Shown: one piece after another, positions 7,519 to 14,829 of the stretch | How positions within the stretch are numbered: the stretch's first letter is position 1 | How the letters are laid out: every line of letters starts with the position of its first letter | NCBI RefSeq assembly: GCF_036013975.1 | Contig: NZ_CP107904.1 | Location: 2,728,001-2,792,000, forward strand | Direction of reading: 5' to 3' | DNA: 64,000 nt | Source of the DNA: Kitasatospora sp. NBC_00458 | GTDB lineage: Bacteria; Actinomycetota; Actinomycetes; Streptomycetales; Streptomycetaceae | The notes under the pieces: model-generated | The model's database searches: none | The model's input: the letters and a program-made list of their open reading frames with translations, nothing else | What the model was told of the DNA's origin: nothing | Program-made: the position numbers and the translations under genes

Positions 7519-8460
7519 CTACCGCGGGCGCGGGAGCACCCAGTCCGGTGTCCAGGTCCCGGGGGCGTCGTGGCCGGCTGTCGTGGCGGCGAGGTGGGTG
7601 CGGAGGGTGGCCAGCGCCGGGTGGGGGTTGTCGCGGTGCCAGAGGAGCGAGTGCGGGTAGACGGGCGTCGGGTCGGTCACCGGGATCCGGCGCAGGCCGT
7701 GGCCGGAGGGCCAGATGAGGCGGGTGTGCCCGCCCATGAAGGTGGCCAGGGCCGGGGTGTCGGCGATGGTGTCGAGGAGCGCGTCGGAGCCGAAGTTGGG
7801 GCCGGTCGCCTCGATGGTGAGGCCGAACTCGGCGACGAGGTCGTCGTAGTAGGCGCCCCACTCGGTACCGGGGACGATGCCGGGCATCCAGATCCGGTGT
7901 CCGACCAGTTCGGCGACGGTCACCGACCGGGCGCCCGCCAACGCGTGGGCGGGGCCGGTGAGCAGCTGGAGCGGCTCGTCGATCACCCGGACCGACTCGA
8001 TCTCCTCGGGCAGGGGCCGACCGGGCGCGGCGACGGCGCGGAAGGACGCGTCGATGGCACCGGACCGGACGGCGGTGACGGCCGTCTCGATGTCGAACAG
8101 CATCACCACGTCGAGTTCGATCTCGGGGTGCGCACGGTGGAAGCCGCGCATCAGGCCGGACTGCGCGCTGCGCGAGGCGATCACGTCGACGCGCAGCGGA
8201 CGGCTGCCGGGGCGCACGGACGCGGCCGCGCGCTCGGCGATCTGCAGCAGCTCGCGGGCGTGGGGCAGGAACGCCTGCCCGTCGATGGTGAGTTCGGCAC
8301 CGCGAGGGGCACGGGTGAACAGCCGGACGCCGAGGTCGCGTTCCAGCCCGGCGATGCGCTTGGAGACGGCCTGCTGGGTGATCGACAGGTCGGTGGCGGC
8401 CTTCTGGAACTGACCCGCTTCGACGACGGCGGCAAAGGTGCGCACTGCTTCGAGGTCCAC
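7519..8460 (-). CDS. LysR-family transcriptional regulator
   Basis: 313 aa from GTG at 8460, preceded by AAGGTGG at a normal distance; longer readings upstream lack similarity to the family. The first 65 residues (VDLEAVRTFAAVVEAG, QKAATDLSITQQAVSKRI, LERDLGVRLFTR) are a standard LysR winged HTH, followed by a periplasmic-binding-like effector domain (PLRVDVIASR, ELDVVM, LLTGPAHALAG). It is divergent from an MFS exporter 131 bp away, the classic arrangement for a regulator controlling both itself and the transporter. The effector is unknown. Confidence 0.92.
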   Translation of the reverse strand: MDLEAVRTFAAVVEAGQFQKAATDLSITQQAVSKRIAGLERDLGVRLFTRAPRGAELTIDGQAFLPHARELLQIAERAAASVRPGSRPLRVDVIASRSAQSGLMRGFHRAHPEIELDVVMLFDIETAVTAVRSGAIDASFRAVAAPGRPLPEEIESVRVIDEPLQLLTGPAHALAGARSVTVAELVGHRIWMPGIVPGTEWGAYYDDLVAEFGLTIEATGPNFGSDALLDTIADTPALATFMGGHTRLIWPSGHGLRRIPVTDPTPVYPHSLLWHRDNPHPALATLRTHLAATTAGHDAPGTWTPDWVLPRPR

Positions 8461-8478
8461 GCCGATCCACCTTAGTGA

Positions 8479-8521
8479 ACAACGGATGGTTGTGGCCCGT
8501 CGGCCGGGTGGTTGTTTGACC
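8479..8521. promoter_or_regulatory. LysR/MFS intergenic control region
   Basis: ACAAC (8479-8483) and GTTGT (8489-8493) form an inverted repeat, and TGGTTGT recurs 22 bp later (8509-8515), two helical turns away. TTGACC at 8516-8521 could be the -35 of the rightward MFS gene. These are plausible LysR sites but unproven. Confidence 0.35.
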
Positions 8522-8591
8522 CGCGGCGGTACCGCTCGCTTGGCTCTCACCGGTCAACGTCGGTTTGTCCGGGTGGGAGCTTCGGGTGGGA

Positions 8592-9842
8592 ATGCTGAGC
8601 GTGCCGGACAGGGCGCCGCTGGGCCGGGGGTTCGGCCGGCTGTGGGCGGCGTACGCGGTGAGCGCGTACGGCTCCGGGCTGGGGTTCGGGGCACTGCCGC
8701 TGATCGCCGTGCTGGTGCTGCACGCCGGACCCACCGAGGTGTCCGCGCTGTCCGCCGTGGGGCCCGCGGTGGGCGCGGTGATCGCGGTGCCGCTCGCGCC
8801 GTGGGTGGACCTCCGGCGCAAGCGCCCGGTCATGATCGCGATGGACCTGGCCCGGTTCGCCGCCATGGCGTCGATCCCGGTCGCCCATGCCTTCGGCGTG
8901 CTCGGCTTCGCCCAGCTGCTCGTGGTCTCGGCCGTGGTCTCCGCGGCCAAGATCGCCTTCAACGCGGCCAGTGGCGCCTACCTCAAAGCCCTCGTCCGGC
9001 CGGACCACCTGCTCGTGGCCAACGCCCGGTTCGAGTCCACGAACTGGAGCTCCATCGCGGTCGGGCCACCGCTGGGCGGGGCGGCGATCGGCCTGTTCGG
9101 GCCGGTCACCACCGTGGTGGCCGACGCGCTCAGCTACCTGCTCTCCGCGCTGGGCATCACCGCGATCCGCGGCCGGGAAGGAGCGCCGCGGACGACGGAC
9201 AGGAGCCCTGCCCGGGCCGGCGCGATGCTCGACGGCTGGCGGCACATCATGGGCGAGCCCGAGCTGCGGGCGCTCTACCTCAACACCGTGGCCGTCTCCG
9301 GTCTGATCATGGCCACCGAGCCGCTGCTGGCCGTACTCCTGCTCCGGCAGCTCGGGTTCCCGCCCTGGCAGTACTGCCTCGCCTTCGCCGCCCCCTGCCT
9401 CGGCGGACTCATCGGCTCACGGCTGGCCCGCCCCGTCGTGGCCCGCTACGGCCGGCAGCGGGTCTTCCGGACCGTCGGCACCCTGCGCGTCGTCTGGCTG
9501 ATCGGCCTCGCCTTCGTGCGCCCCGGCGTCGTCGGCCTCGTCACCGTGATGGCCGTCGAGCTGGCGATCATCGTCAACATGAGCCTGTACACCCCGGTGC
9601 TCGCCACCCGTCGGCTCGAACGCACCCCCGACCACCTCGTCGCCCGCACCCTGGCGGCCTGGTCCATCGGCCAGCAGGCGTCCATCGCCGTCCTCACCGC
9701 GCTCGGCGGGCTGCTCGCCGCCGCCACCGGACCGCGCACCGCCCTCGCGGTCGCGGGCCTGCTCGCCCTGACCACCCCGCTCCTGCTTCCCCGGAGCGAC
9801 CGCACGCCGCGGTGCGGGCCGGAACCGGCCCGTACCCGGTAG
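8592..9842 (+). CDS. MFS exporter (EntS/MFS_3-like)
   Basis: 416 aa from ATG at 8592, preceded by GGTGGGA; a TTG 27 bases upstream is a weaker choice. About 12 hydrophobic segments, with the loop-2/3 pattern APWVDLRRKRPVMIAMDLAR typical of MFS and the EntS-like AKIAFNAASGAYLKALVRP motif. Such proteins export drugs or siderophores; the substrate here is unknown. The divergent LysR gene is its probable regulator. No adjacent biosynthetic genes hint at a substrate. Confidence 0.88.
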   Translation: MLSVPDRAPLGRGFGRLWAAYAVSAYGSGLGFGALPLIAVLVLHAGPTEVSALSAVGPAVGAVIAVPLAPWVDLRRKRPVMIAMDLARFAAMASIPVAHAFGVLGFAQLLVVSAVVSAAKIAFNAASGAYLKALVRPDHLLVANARFESTNWSSIAVGPPLGGAAIGLFGPVTTVVADALSYLLSALGITAIRGREGAPRTTDRSPARAGAMLDGWRHIMGEPELRALYLNTVAVSGLIMATEPLLAVLLLRQLGFPPWQYCLAFAAPCLGGLIGSRLARPVVARYGRQRVFRTVGTLRVVWLIGLAFVRPGVVGLVTVMAVELAIIVNMSLYTPVLATRRLERTPDHLVARTLAAWSIGQQASIAVLTALGGLLAAATGPRTALAVAGLLALTTPLLLPRSDRTPRCGPEPARTR

Positions 9843-9986
9843 CCACCGGGAATCCGGCGCGCAGGCGGGCACCGACAGCTCGTGGCAGCGGTCCCGGTCG
9901 GCTCCGGTGGCCGCCCGGGCGGGCGGCGGCGGGCGGTCCGGGCGGCTGGGCGGGTGGGGCGGGGGGATGCGCGGGATACTGGGGGC

Positions 9987-10241
9987 ATGGCGAAGAACAC
10001 TCCGCCGCCGCACGGCCCGCCGACCGTCACGGTCAAGGGCAGGGATCTGCGGCTGCGTACGATCGGGATCGGCGTCCTCGCGGTCCTCGCTGTCTGGTTC
10101 ATCGCGGCCAACACGGATTCGGTGTCGGTCACGCTGTGGGTCGCCGACGTGACGATGCCCCTGTGGGTGGTCCTGACCGCGACCCTGCTGGTCGGCCTGG
10201 TGATCGGCTACTTCCTCGCCCGGCGTCGCCGGAAGCCGTAG
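9987..10241 (+). CDS. LapA/DUF1049 family small membrane protein
   Basis: 84 aa with two transmembrane segments (about res 27-45 and 54-75) and the FIAANTDSVSVTLWV core followed by a GYFLARRRRK basic end, as in LapA-domain proteins. The ATG at 9987 is preceded by GATACT and exactly six bases, so the mRNA may be leaderless. LapA-domain proteins are thought to help assemble the envelope in other bacteria; the role in actinobacteria is unclear. Confidence 0.85.
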   Translation: MAKNTPPPHGPPTVTVKGRDLRLRTIGIGVLAVLAVWFIAANTDSVSVTLWVADVTMPLWVVLTATLLVGLVIGYFLARRRRKP

Positions 10242-10257
10242 GACCACCGGAAGCGCT

Positions 10258-10341
10258 GGGCCCGGAACTGAGCCCGGGAGTGGGCCCGGGAGTGGGCCCG
10301 GGACTGGGCCCGGAAGTGGGCCCGGGAGTGGGCCCGAGCCT
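10258..10341. repeat. Seven tandem copies of a 12-bp unit
   Basis: The consensus GGGCCCGGGAGT is repeated seven times in register with few mismatches, between the stops of two convergent genes (10241 and 10349). Each unit contains a palindromic GGGCCC. It is non-coding here and may act as a terminator-like or slippage-prone element. Confidence 0.9.
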
Positions 10342-10348
10342 CAGGGGC

Positions 10349-11530
10349 CTACCGCCGGGGCGTGCGGGCCGGGGGTGCCGGACGCATGCGGGTCTTGGGG
10401 CGGGGCGGTGGCGCGGGGGCGTCGGCCGGTGTGGGGGCGAAGCGCAGGAGGAGCAGGGCGGCGTCGTCGTCCAGCGGGTCGCCGGTGTACTCGGCGAGGT
10501 CCCGCCGCAGGTCGGTGAGGGCCTCGGCGAGGTCCTGGCGGTCCAGGAGCGCGCCGCGTTCCTGGAGCGGGAAGAACTCCCCGGCCCTGTTGCGGGCCTC
10601 GGCGGTGCCGTCGGTGTAGAAGAGGATCCGGTCCCCGTGGCGCAGCCGGACCACGCAGGTGCCGGGCCCGTCGGCGTCGCGGAACGGCAGGCCCAGGGGC
10701 AGGCCGGGCAGGTCCGGCTCCGCGAGGCGGGTGGTGCCGTCCGCCCGGCGGACCAGGGGCGGCGGGTGGCCGAAGTTGACCACGGTGACCTGGCCGGTGT
10801 GGCTGCAGTCGGCGATCACGGCGGTGACGAACTCGTCGCCGCCGGTCCGGCGCGCCAGCCGCTCCTCGATGTGGTCGGCGATCGCCAGGAGGTCGTTGCC
10901 GGCGGCGGGGGCGGACTCGCGGAAGGCCTGGAGGACCGCGACGGCGCCGGTGACGGCCGGCAGGCCCTTGCCCTGGACGTCGCCGACGATGACGCGGACG
11001 CCGCCGGGCACCGGGATGGCCTCGTAGAAGTCTCCGCCGATCCGGGCGCCGGCCGCCGCGGAGGTGCAGGAGACGGCCAGGTCGAGGGAGCCGTTGCGGG
11101 CGGGCACCGGGCCGAGGATGACGTTCTGGGCGACGTCGGCGACGGCCTGGGCGGCCGCCAGGTCGCGTTCGGCGCGTCGGCGGTGCTCCTCGGCGTCCCT
11201 CCGGTGCGCCTCGGCCCGGCGGTGGGCACCGGAGGCGTAGGCGCCGGCGGCGGTGACCGCGACCACCGCGCCGTAGGCCACGAAGGCGCGCTGCGAGGCC
11301 GGGATCCCGTTGACGGTCGCCGCCGCCAGGCAGGCGAGGAGCGCGGTCGTTCCGACCAGGAGGACCTGCCGGGGTGCGGAGCCGACGGCGGCGAGGGCCG
11401 GCGGCGCCGCGAGCAGGGCCAGCAGGATCGTGGCGCCGACCACCATGTCCAGTCCGGTGACGGCGGCGATCAGTGCGTACGGCAGGAGGGCGTCCGTGGG
11501 TGTGCGGGGGCGCACGGGGCGGGCGTCCAT
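10349..11530 (-). CDS. Membrane-anchored SpoIIE-type PP2C phosphatase
   Basis: 393 aa from ATG at 11530, with GAAGGGA upstream. Residues 1-about 95 form three to four transmembrane helices (TDALLPYALIAAVTGLDMVV, ILLALLAAPPALAAV, LVGTTALLACLAAATV). A short coiled basic linker (HRRAEAHRRDAEEHRRRAER) follows, then a PP2C/SpoIIE domain with ARIGGDFYEAI, VIVGDVQGKG, GHPPPLVRR, ILFYTDGTAEARN and DDAALLLLR. The acidic metal-binding residues (GGD, GDVQGKG, TDG, DDA) are present. In streptomycetes such phosphatases dephosphorylate anti-sigma antagonists. The partner is not encoded nearby. Confidence 0.92.
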   Translation of the reverse strand: MDARPVRPRTPTDALLPYALIAAVTGLDMVVGATILLALLAAPPALAAVGSAPRQVLLVGTTALLACLAAATVNGIPASQRAFVAYGAVVAVTAAGAYASGAHRRAEAHRRDAEEHRRRAERDLAAAQAVADVAQNVILGPVPARNGSLDLAVSCTSAAAGARIGGDFYEAIPVPGGVRVIVGDVQGKGLPAVTGAVAVLQAFRESAPAAGNDLLAIADHIEERLARRTGGDEFVTAVIADCSHTGQVTVVNFGHPPPLVRRADGTTRLAEPDLPGLPLGLPFRDADGPGTCVVRLRHGDRILFYTDGTAEARNRAGEFFPLQERGALLDRQDLAEALTDLRRDLAEYTGDPLDDDAALLLLRFAPTPADAPAPPPRPKTRMRPAPPARTPRR

Positions 11531-11735
11531 CGGGTGTTCCCTTCGGGCGGGTGTTCGGGGAGCCGAACCCCGCCCGGCCGCGACGGGACGGCCGACGGGC
11601 ACCCCCCGGATCCCTCTCCTCCATGACAAAGGGTAGGTAAAACGACAGGGGAACGGGAGGATACCGGGGCGAATTCGGATGAATCGCCAAACGTCCTCCC
11701 CCGTGCGGAGAGGACGCGGCAGCCGCCCCGCGGCG

Positions 11736-12953
11736 TCAGCGGACCGTGACGGGAAGGGTCTCGTAGCCGCGCAGGACGAGGCGGTCGCGGCGGGTCGGGA
11801 CGCCGCCGGGGGCCAGCCGGGGGAAGCGGTCGAGCAGGGCGGGCACCGCGATGTCCGCCTCCAGACGGGCGAGCCTGCTGCCGAGGCAGAAGTGCGGCCC
11901 GCCGCCGAAGCTGAGCGGCTGGCTGTCGGTCCGGGCCGGGTCGAAGCGCTCCGGGCGGTGGTACCGGGCCGGGTCGTGGTTGGCCGCGCCCAGCATGACG
12001 AACACCACGGTGCCGGGCGGCGCGGACAGGTCGGCCACCGTCAGCCCGTCGGCGGCGGCGACCCGGGTGGTCAGCTGGACCGGGGAGTCGAAGCGCAGCA
12101 CCTCGTCGGTGAACAGCCCCGGGTCCAGCGCCCCGGTGCGCAGCCCGTCCGCCGCCTCCGGGTGGTGGAACAGCAGCGAGAGTCCGTTGCCGAGCAGGTT
12201 GGTGGTGGTCTCGAACCCGGCCACCAGCAGCAGGACCAGGTTGCTCAGCAGCTCCTGGCCGGTGATCCGGTCCGGCGAGTCCGCGGCGATCCGGGCCAGG
12301 TCGCTCACCAGGTCGCCGGTCGGGCGGGCCAGTCGCTCGGCGATCAACCCGGTGAAGTAGTCCGACAGTTCGTCGGCCGCGGTGTCGGCCGACGCCAGCT
12401 CGGAGAGGTCCTGGACCAGTTCCAGGGCGATGGTGAGGTCGGACGCCAGGGTGCGGAAGCGGTAGCGGTCCGCGGCGGGCACGCCGAGCAGCTCGCAGAT
12501 CACCTCGACCGGCAGCCGGAAGGCGAAGGCCTCCATGAAGTCGACCGGCGAACCGTCGGCGCCCTGCTCGGCCAGCCGGTCGAGCAGCCGGCCCACCGCC
12601 GTCTCGATCGACGGGCGGAGCGCGGCCACCCGGCGGGTATTGAAGGCCGAGGCGATCAGCGACCGGACCCGGGCGTGGTCGGGGGCGTTCCGCTGCAGGA
12701 CCGACTGGCTGAGCAGGGCGATCGACGCGTGGGCGAACAGCTCCTCGTCGGCTCCCGCCAGGGTCGCGGCGTCCTCCAGGGCGAAGGCGGGGTTGCGCAG
12801 CACCTGGTTGGCGGCGGTGTGACCGACCGCGAGGATCACGTCCGGACCGGCCGGTACGGCGGCGCCGAGCTCGTGGGCCCGCGCGTAGAGCGGATAGGGG
12901 TCGAGCCGCCCCTCGGTGGTCATGAGCTGCTCGACGATCGCTGCGCCGTCCAT
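11736..12953 (-). CDS. Cytochrome P450
   Basis: 405 aa from ATG at 12953, preceded by GGGGAG seven bases upstream. Diagnostic motifs: I-helix LLVAGFETTTN (about res 235), K-helix EVLR (about 279), and the heme loop FGGGPHFCLGSRLAR (about 346-360) with the cysteine thiolate ligand. Length fits class I bacterial P450s of secondary metabolism or xenobiotic oxidation. No ferredoxin or biosynthetic gene is adjacent, so redox partner and substrate are unknown. Confidence 0.95.
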   Translation of the reverse strand: MDGAAIVEQLMTTEGRLDPYPLYARAHELGAAVPAGPDVILAVGHTAANQVLRNPAFALEDAATLAGADEELFAHASIALLSQSVLQRNAPDHARVRSLIASAFNTRRVAALRPSIETAVGRLLDRLAEQGADGSPVDFMEAFAFRLPVEVICELLGVPAADRYRFRTLASDLTIALELVQDLSELASADTAADELSDYFTGLIAERLARPTGDLVSDLARIAADSPDRITGQELLSNLVLLLVAGFETTTNLLGNGLSLLFHHPEAADGLRTGALDPGLFTDEVLRFDSPVQLTTRVAAADGLTVADLSAPPGTVVFVMLGAANHDPARYHRPERFDPARTDSQPLSFGGGPHFCLGSRLARLEADIAVPALLDRFPRLAPGGVPTRRDRLVLRGYETLPVTVR

Positions 12954-13047
12954 CCGGTACTCCCCGTCCAGAGAAACCAACTCCCTTCGGACCAACCGTT
13001 GGTAGGGGCACGGTAGTTCCCGGCGGACGGGAGCGGCGGCGCTCGGC

Positions 13048-13112
13048 GGGAGGCGGTCCGGGAGACGGGGCAGGAGCCGGTCCGGGAGGCGGTCCGGGAG
13101 ACGGGGCAGGAG
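13048..13112. repeat. Direct repeat of 29 bp upstream of the P450 gene
   Basis: Identical 29-bp copies at 13048-13076 and 13084-13112, separated by 7 bp, forming a 36-bp period. They lie between the divergent P450 and ArsC-like genes and may be a duplicated regulator site or a replication-slippage product. Confidence 0.85.
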
Positions 13113-13190
13113 ACCGGGCGGCGGGGCCCGCGGGGCCGGGGCACGGCGCGGGTGGGGACCCGGCGGGCGGATGGTCGGTAGGCTGACGGG

Positions 13191-13547
13191 ATGGAGATCT
13201 GGATCAACCCGCGCTGCGGGAAGTGCCGTGCCGCGCTGGGCGCCCTGGAGGGCGCGGGTGCGAAGTACACCGTACGGCGCTATCTGGAGGATCCGCCGAG
13301 CGTCGCCGAGCTGGAGAAGGTGCTGGAGCGGCTGGCCCTGGAGCCGTGGGACATCACCCGGATCGAGGAGCCGGTGGCCAAGGAACTGGGCATGAAGCAG
13401 TGGAGCCGGGAGCCGGACGACCGGGCGCGCTGGATCGCGGCCATGGCGGAGCACCCGGTCCTGATCCAGCGCCCGATCATCACCGCTGACGACGGGCACG
13501 CCCTGGTCGCGCGGACTCCCGAGGCGGTCAGGTCCGTCCTGCCGTAG
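13191..13547 (+). CDS. ArsC/Spx family thioredoxin-fold protein
   Basis: 118 aa with the family hallmark near the N-terminus, NPRCGKCRAAL (CxxC, res 8-11), then YTVRRYLEDPPSVAEL and HPVLIQRPII. These features match the ArsC-like branch that includes arsenate reductases, Spx and YffB. A true arsenate reductase role is not shown; no ars genes are adjacent. The ATG at 13191 follows TAGGCT by exactly six bases, consistent with a leaderless transcript. Confidence 0.88.
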   Translation: MEIWINPRCGKCRAALGALEGAGAKYTVRRYLEDPPSVAELEKVLERLALEPWDITRIEEPVAKELGMKQWSREPDDRARWIAAMAEHPVLIQRPIITADDGHALVARTPEAVRSVLP

Positions 13548-13625
13548 GCCGCGACCCGTCGGCCCCGCCCGGCTCCGTCCCCGCCCCTCGCAACCCGGCG
13601 GGGTGGTGTGGCGGGCCGCCGGTCG

Positions 13626-14096
13626 TCAGCGGCGCTCGACCGTCCGCACCGGCTCGCCCGGGCGCCAGGAGCTGATCCGGACCGCGTCGCCCTCGACCGT
13701 GGTGTGCACGACCTGCTCCACCTCCAGCCTGAACGCCTGGTACGGGCCGGGCGGCGGCTCGGGGAGCTCGGCCTCGTAGGCGGCGCGTTCGGCCTCGCCG
13801 GTCACCTCGACGGCCCGGCCGGAGACCTTGGAGTCGCCGTCCGCGAGCGTCTCGTCGCTCGGGTTGCTGTGCAGCGCGAAGCGGGCGTCGCGCCGCAGGT
13901 CCAGGGCCTTGACCGCGCCGTCCATCGACCCGAGCATCAGGTCGGCCCCGATGAAGTCCACCTCGGTGCCGCTGACCCTCGGCGAGCCGTCCCGGCGGAG
14001 CGTCGCCAGGACGTGGTGCTTGTTCGCCTCGAACCGGGCCCGCACGGCGGGGGCGAGGTCCGGTGCCTCGTGCTCGAAATCCTGCCAGGTAGCCAT
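13626..14096 (-). CDS. Pyridoxamine 5'-phosphate oxidase-like (PPOX) protein
   Basis: 156 aa. The fold pattern VRARFEANKHHVLATLRRDG, SGTEVDFIG, GSMDGAVKALDLRRD, ARFALHS and KVSGRAVEV is that of split-barrel flavin or F420 binding proteins. Whether it uses FMN, F420 or heme cannot be told. The ATG at 14096 has no Shine-Dalgarno sequence but a PafBC-type promoter ending six bases upstream. It is divergent from the DUF1697 gene, with which it shares an inverted copy of the same promoter. Confidence 0.85.
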   Translation of the reverse strand: MATWQDFEHEAPDLAPAVRARFEANKHHVLATLRRDGSPRVSGTEVDFIGADLMLGSMDGAVKALDLRRDARFALHSNPSDETLADGDSKVSGRAVEVTGEAERAAYEAELPEPPPGPYQAFRLEVEQVVHTTVEGDAVRISSWRPGEPVRTVERR

Positions 14097-14125
14097 GGCG
14101 CCAGTCTGGCACCCGGTACCGACAG
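14097..14125 (-). promoter_or_regulatory. PafBC-type (RecA-independent DNA damage) promoter of the PPOX gene
   Basis: On the minus strand CTGTCGGTA (14125-14117), eight bases, then CAGACT (14108-14103), six bases, and the ATG. This matches the published actinobacterial motif TTGTCRGTG-N8-TAnnnT in seven of nine positions of the first box. The element is the inverted copy of that at 14214-14242. Confidence 0.6.
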
Positions 14126-14239
14126 TCGCCCGGGCGGGCGGGACGGGCTGGTGCGCCGCCGAGCCGCAGGTGCGCTGCGGCCGGGCGCGGCTCGGCGGGC
14201 GGGCGCGGCCGGGCTGTCGGTGCCGGGTGCCAGACTGGC
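14100..14239. repeat. 26-bp inverted repeat forming twin divergent promoters
   Basis: Arms 14100-14125 and 14214-14239 are reverse complements with one mismatch. Each arm carries the promoter of the gene it faces, so the PPOX and DUF1697 genes have nearly identical sequences upstream of their start codons. Confidence 0.9.
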
Positions 14240-14242
14240 CGC
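14214..14242 (+). promoter_or_regulatory. PafBC-type promoter of the DUF1697 gene
   Basis: CTGTCGGTG (14214-14222), N8, CAGACT (14231-14236), then six bases to GTG at 14243. Eight of nine positions match TTGTCRGTG and the spacing to the -10 is exactly eight. Confidence 0.65.
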
Positions 14243-14803
14243 GTGACCTCCACGACCACGTACATCGCCTTCCTGCGGGCCGTCAACGTCGGCGGAAGGA
14301 CGGTGCGGATGGAGCGGCTGCGCGCCCTCTTCACCGAACTCGGCCTGGACCGCGTCGGCTCCTACATCCAGAGCGGCAACGTCTTCTTCGCCGCCGACGA
14401 CCTCGACGGGGAGGGCCGTGCCGCGCTCACCGCCCGGATCGAGCAGCACCTCGCCGATTCGCTCGGCTACCCCGTGCCGGTGCTGCTGCGGACCGTCGAC
14501 GAGGTCGAGGCGGTGCTCGCCGCCGAGCCGTTCGCGGGCGTCGAGGTGACGCCGGACGTCCGGCTGACGGTGAACTTCCTCTCCGAGCCGCTGCCGGCCG
14601 ACTTCCCGGTCCCGTACACCTCCCCCAAGGGCGACTACGAGGTGATCGGGGCCGATGCCGGCACCGCCTACGTGGTGGTGCACCTGAAGGACGGCAAGTG
14701 GGTGACCAGCGGTTCGCTGTTCGGCAAGTCCTACGGCGGCACGGCGACTTCGCGCTTCCTGCACACCACCGTCAAGATCCTCGCGGCCGCCCGGAAGGCC
14801 TGA
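14243..14803 (+). CDS. DUF1697 family protein
   Basis: 186 aa with the DUF1697 signature YIAFLRAVNVGG, MERLRALFTELG and YIQSGNVFF at the N-terminus. The biochemical role of the family is unknown. The GTG start lies six bases downstream of a PafBC-type -10 element and lacks a Shine-Dalgarno sequence, so it is probably a leaderless message induced by DNA damage (inference). The next gene starts 27 bases downstream and may be co-transcribed. Confidence 0.9.
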   Translation: MTSTTTYIAFLRAVNVGGRTVRMERLRALFTELGLDRVGSYIQSGNVFFAADDLDGEGRAALTARIEQHLADSLGYPVPVLLRTVDEVEAVLAAEPFAGVEVTPDVRLTVNFLSEPLPADFPVPYTSPKGDYEVIGADAGTAYVVVHLKDGKWVTSGSLFGKSYGGTATSRFLHTTVKILAAARKA

Positions 14804-14829
14804 CCCTCCCCCCACCGACGGAGAACCCC

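Noticed and set aside
10258-10341. Tandem array considered as CRISPR
   Set aside because: Units are contiguous 12-mers without spacers and there are no cas genes.
9987-10341. Possible fusion of the LapA-like gene with the 12-bp repeats (Gly-Pro rich tail)
   Set aside because: The LapA-like frame ends with a stop at 10241, before the repeats.
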